Below, in pieces: positions 4,748-5,158 of a stretch of DNA of 5,158 nt (position 1 is its first letter; each line of letters begins with the position of its first letter). The DNA comes from an uncultured Faecalibacterium sp. (GTDB taxonomy: Bacteria > Bacillota > Clostridia > Oscillospirales > Ruminococcaceae), in NCBI GenBank assembly GCA_934561485.1, contig CAKTGS010000116.1, positions 1 to 5,158 of the forward strand, given 5' to 3'. Made by a program: the position numbers and the translations under genes. The notes under the pieces were generated by a model, which saw only the letters and a program-made list of their open reading frames with translations, was not told the DNA's origin and made no database searches.

Positions 4748-5158
4748 ATGAATCAGAATTCTTCCGTCCGTAAACTGGTGCGCTGCGGCGTAGTGGCCGC
4801 CCTCTACGTGGTGCTGTGCATGGCTCTGCAGCCGTTCTCCTACGGCGCTGTGCAGGTGCGTGTGGCCGAGGCCCTGTGCCTGCTGCCCGTGTTTGGTGCC
4901 GAGTACATTGCCGGCGTGGTGCTGGGCTGCTTTCTGTCCAACCTGCTGGGTTCCACCATTGTGGATGTGATCTTTGGCACCTTGGCCACCCTGCTGGCCT
5001 GCCTGGTCACCTACAAGCTGCGCAATGTGCGTATCAAAGGCCTGGCCATTCCGGCCAGCCTGCCGCCGGTGCTGTTCAATGCCGTGATCATCGGCATCGA
5101 GATCGCCGTCATGTTCCCGGACCCCTCTTCCAGCGCCCCCATCTGGCTGGCCTGCATC
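4748..5158 (+). CDS. queT: QueT family queuosine-precursor transporter (3' truncated)
   Basis: The first 137 residues are present, in frame to the last base; the family is usually about 160-170, so some 30 residues are missing. QueT (COG4708) is the substrate-binding membrane subunit of an energy-coupling-factor transporter thought to import preQ1 or a related queuosine precursor. Membrane helices are predicted at roughly 11-30, 44-66, 68-89 and 98-122. The conserved patch QVRVAEALCLLPV (36-48), after the first helix, is the family signature (typically Q-x-R-x-S/A-E-A-L). The start at ATG 4748 follows GGAG (4737-4740) by 7 bases. The identity is strongly supported by the preQ1-III riboswitch directly upstream, which would lower uptake when precursor is plentiful. 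The ECF energising subunits are not in the window. Confidence 0.95.
   Translation, partial: MNQNSSVRKLVRCGVVAALYVVLCMALQPFSYGAVQVRVAEALCLLPVFGAEYIAGVVLGCFLSNLLGSTIVDVIFGTLATLLACLVTYKLRNVRIKGLAIPASLPPVLFNAVIIGIEIAVMFPDPSSSAPIWLACI

Noticed and set aside
4480..4773. Plus-strand open frame of 97 codons covering the terminator, promoter and riboswitch
   Set aside because: It runs through the 16-pair terminator, the queT promoter and the riboswitch, and overlaps the queT start in a different frame. It is an accidental open frame in regulatory DNA.

Overview
The window looks like chromosomal DNA of a gut Clostridia bacterium of the Faecalibacterium group (Oscillospiraceae/Ruminococcaceae). The clues are a GC-rich coding style, strong AAGGAG-type ribosome binding sites, and above all a leader before the last gene. 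That leader is close to base-for-base what I remember of the class III preQ1 riboswitch crystallised from Faecalibacterium prausnitzii. The genus is inferred; no search was run.

Layout. Bases 1-957 are the 3' part of a plus-strand [FeFe]-hydrogenase gene (group B type), closed by a strong terminator at 971-1016. A near-consensus sigma-A promoter (1071-1099) then drives a small secreted protein (1167-1640) that I read as a NEAT-like beta domain without an obvious heme tyrosine. Two back-to-back terminators (1673-1698 plus, 1717-1742 minus) separate it from a convergent minus-strand gene (1773-1982) for a 69-residue single-pass membrane protein.

From about 2077 a plus-strand operon begins: a pyridoxal/pyridoxamine kinase with a TTG start (2185-3018), the wobble-position tRNA 2'-O-methyltransferase TrmL (3030-3536) and a DegV-family fatty-acid-binding protein (3545-4417). 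The gaps are only 11 and 8 bases, and each downstream ribosome binding site touches or overlaps the preceding stop codon. The operon ends in a possible weak terminator followed by a 16-bp perfect-stem terminator (4482-4522). The 330-base gap 4418-4747 is fully used: terminators, a strong promoter (4578-4606), a hairpin at the 5' end of the transcript, and the preQ1-III riboswitch (4639-4740). The last gene, queT (4748 onward), encodes a queuosine-precursor transporter and runs off the window.

Functional links. Two loci concern tRNA anticodon position 34: TrmL methylates the ribose there, and QueT imports a precursor of queuosine, which is inserted there. They are in separate transcription units, and only queT shows the preQ1 sensor. 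The rest is ordinary housekeeping and surface functions. I found no mobile element, CRISPR array, tRNA, rRNA or defence cassette, and no evidence of an undescribed multi-gene system.
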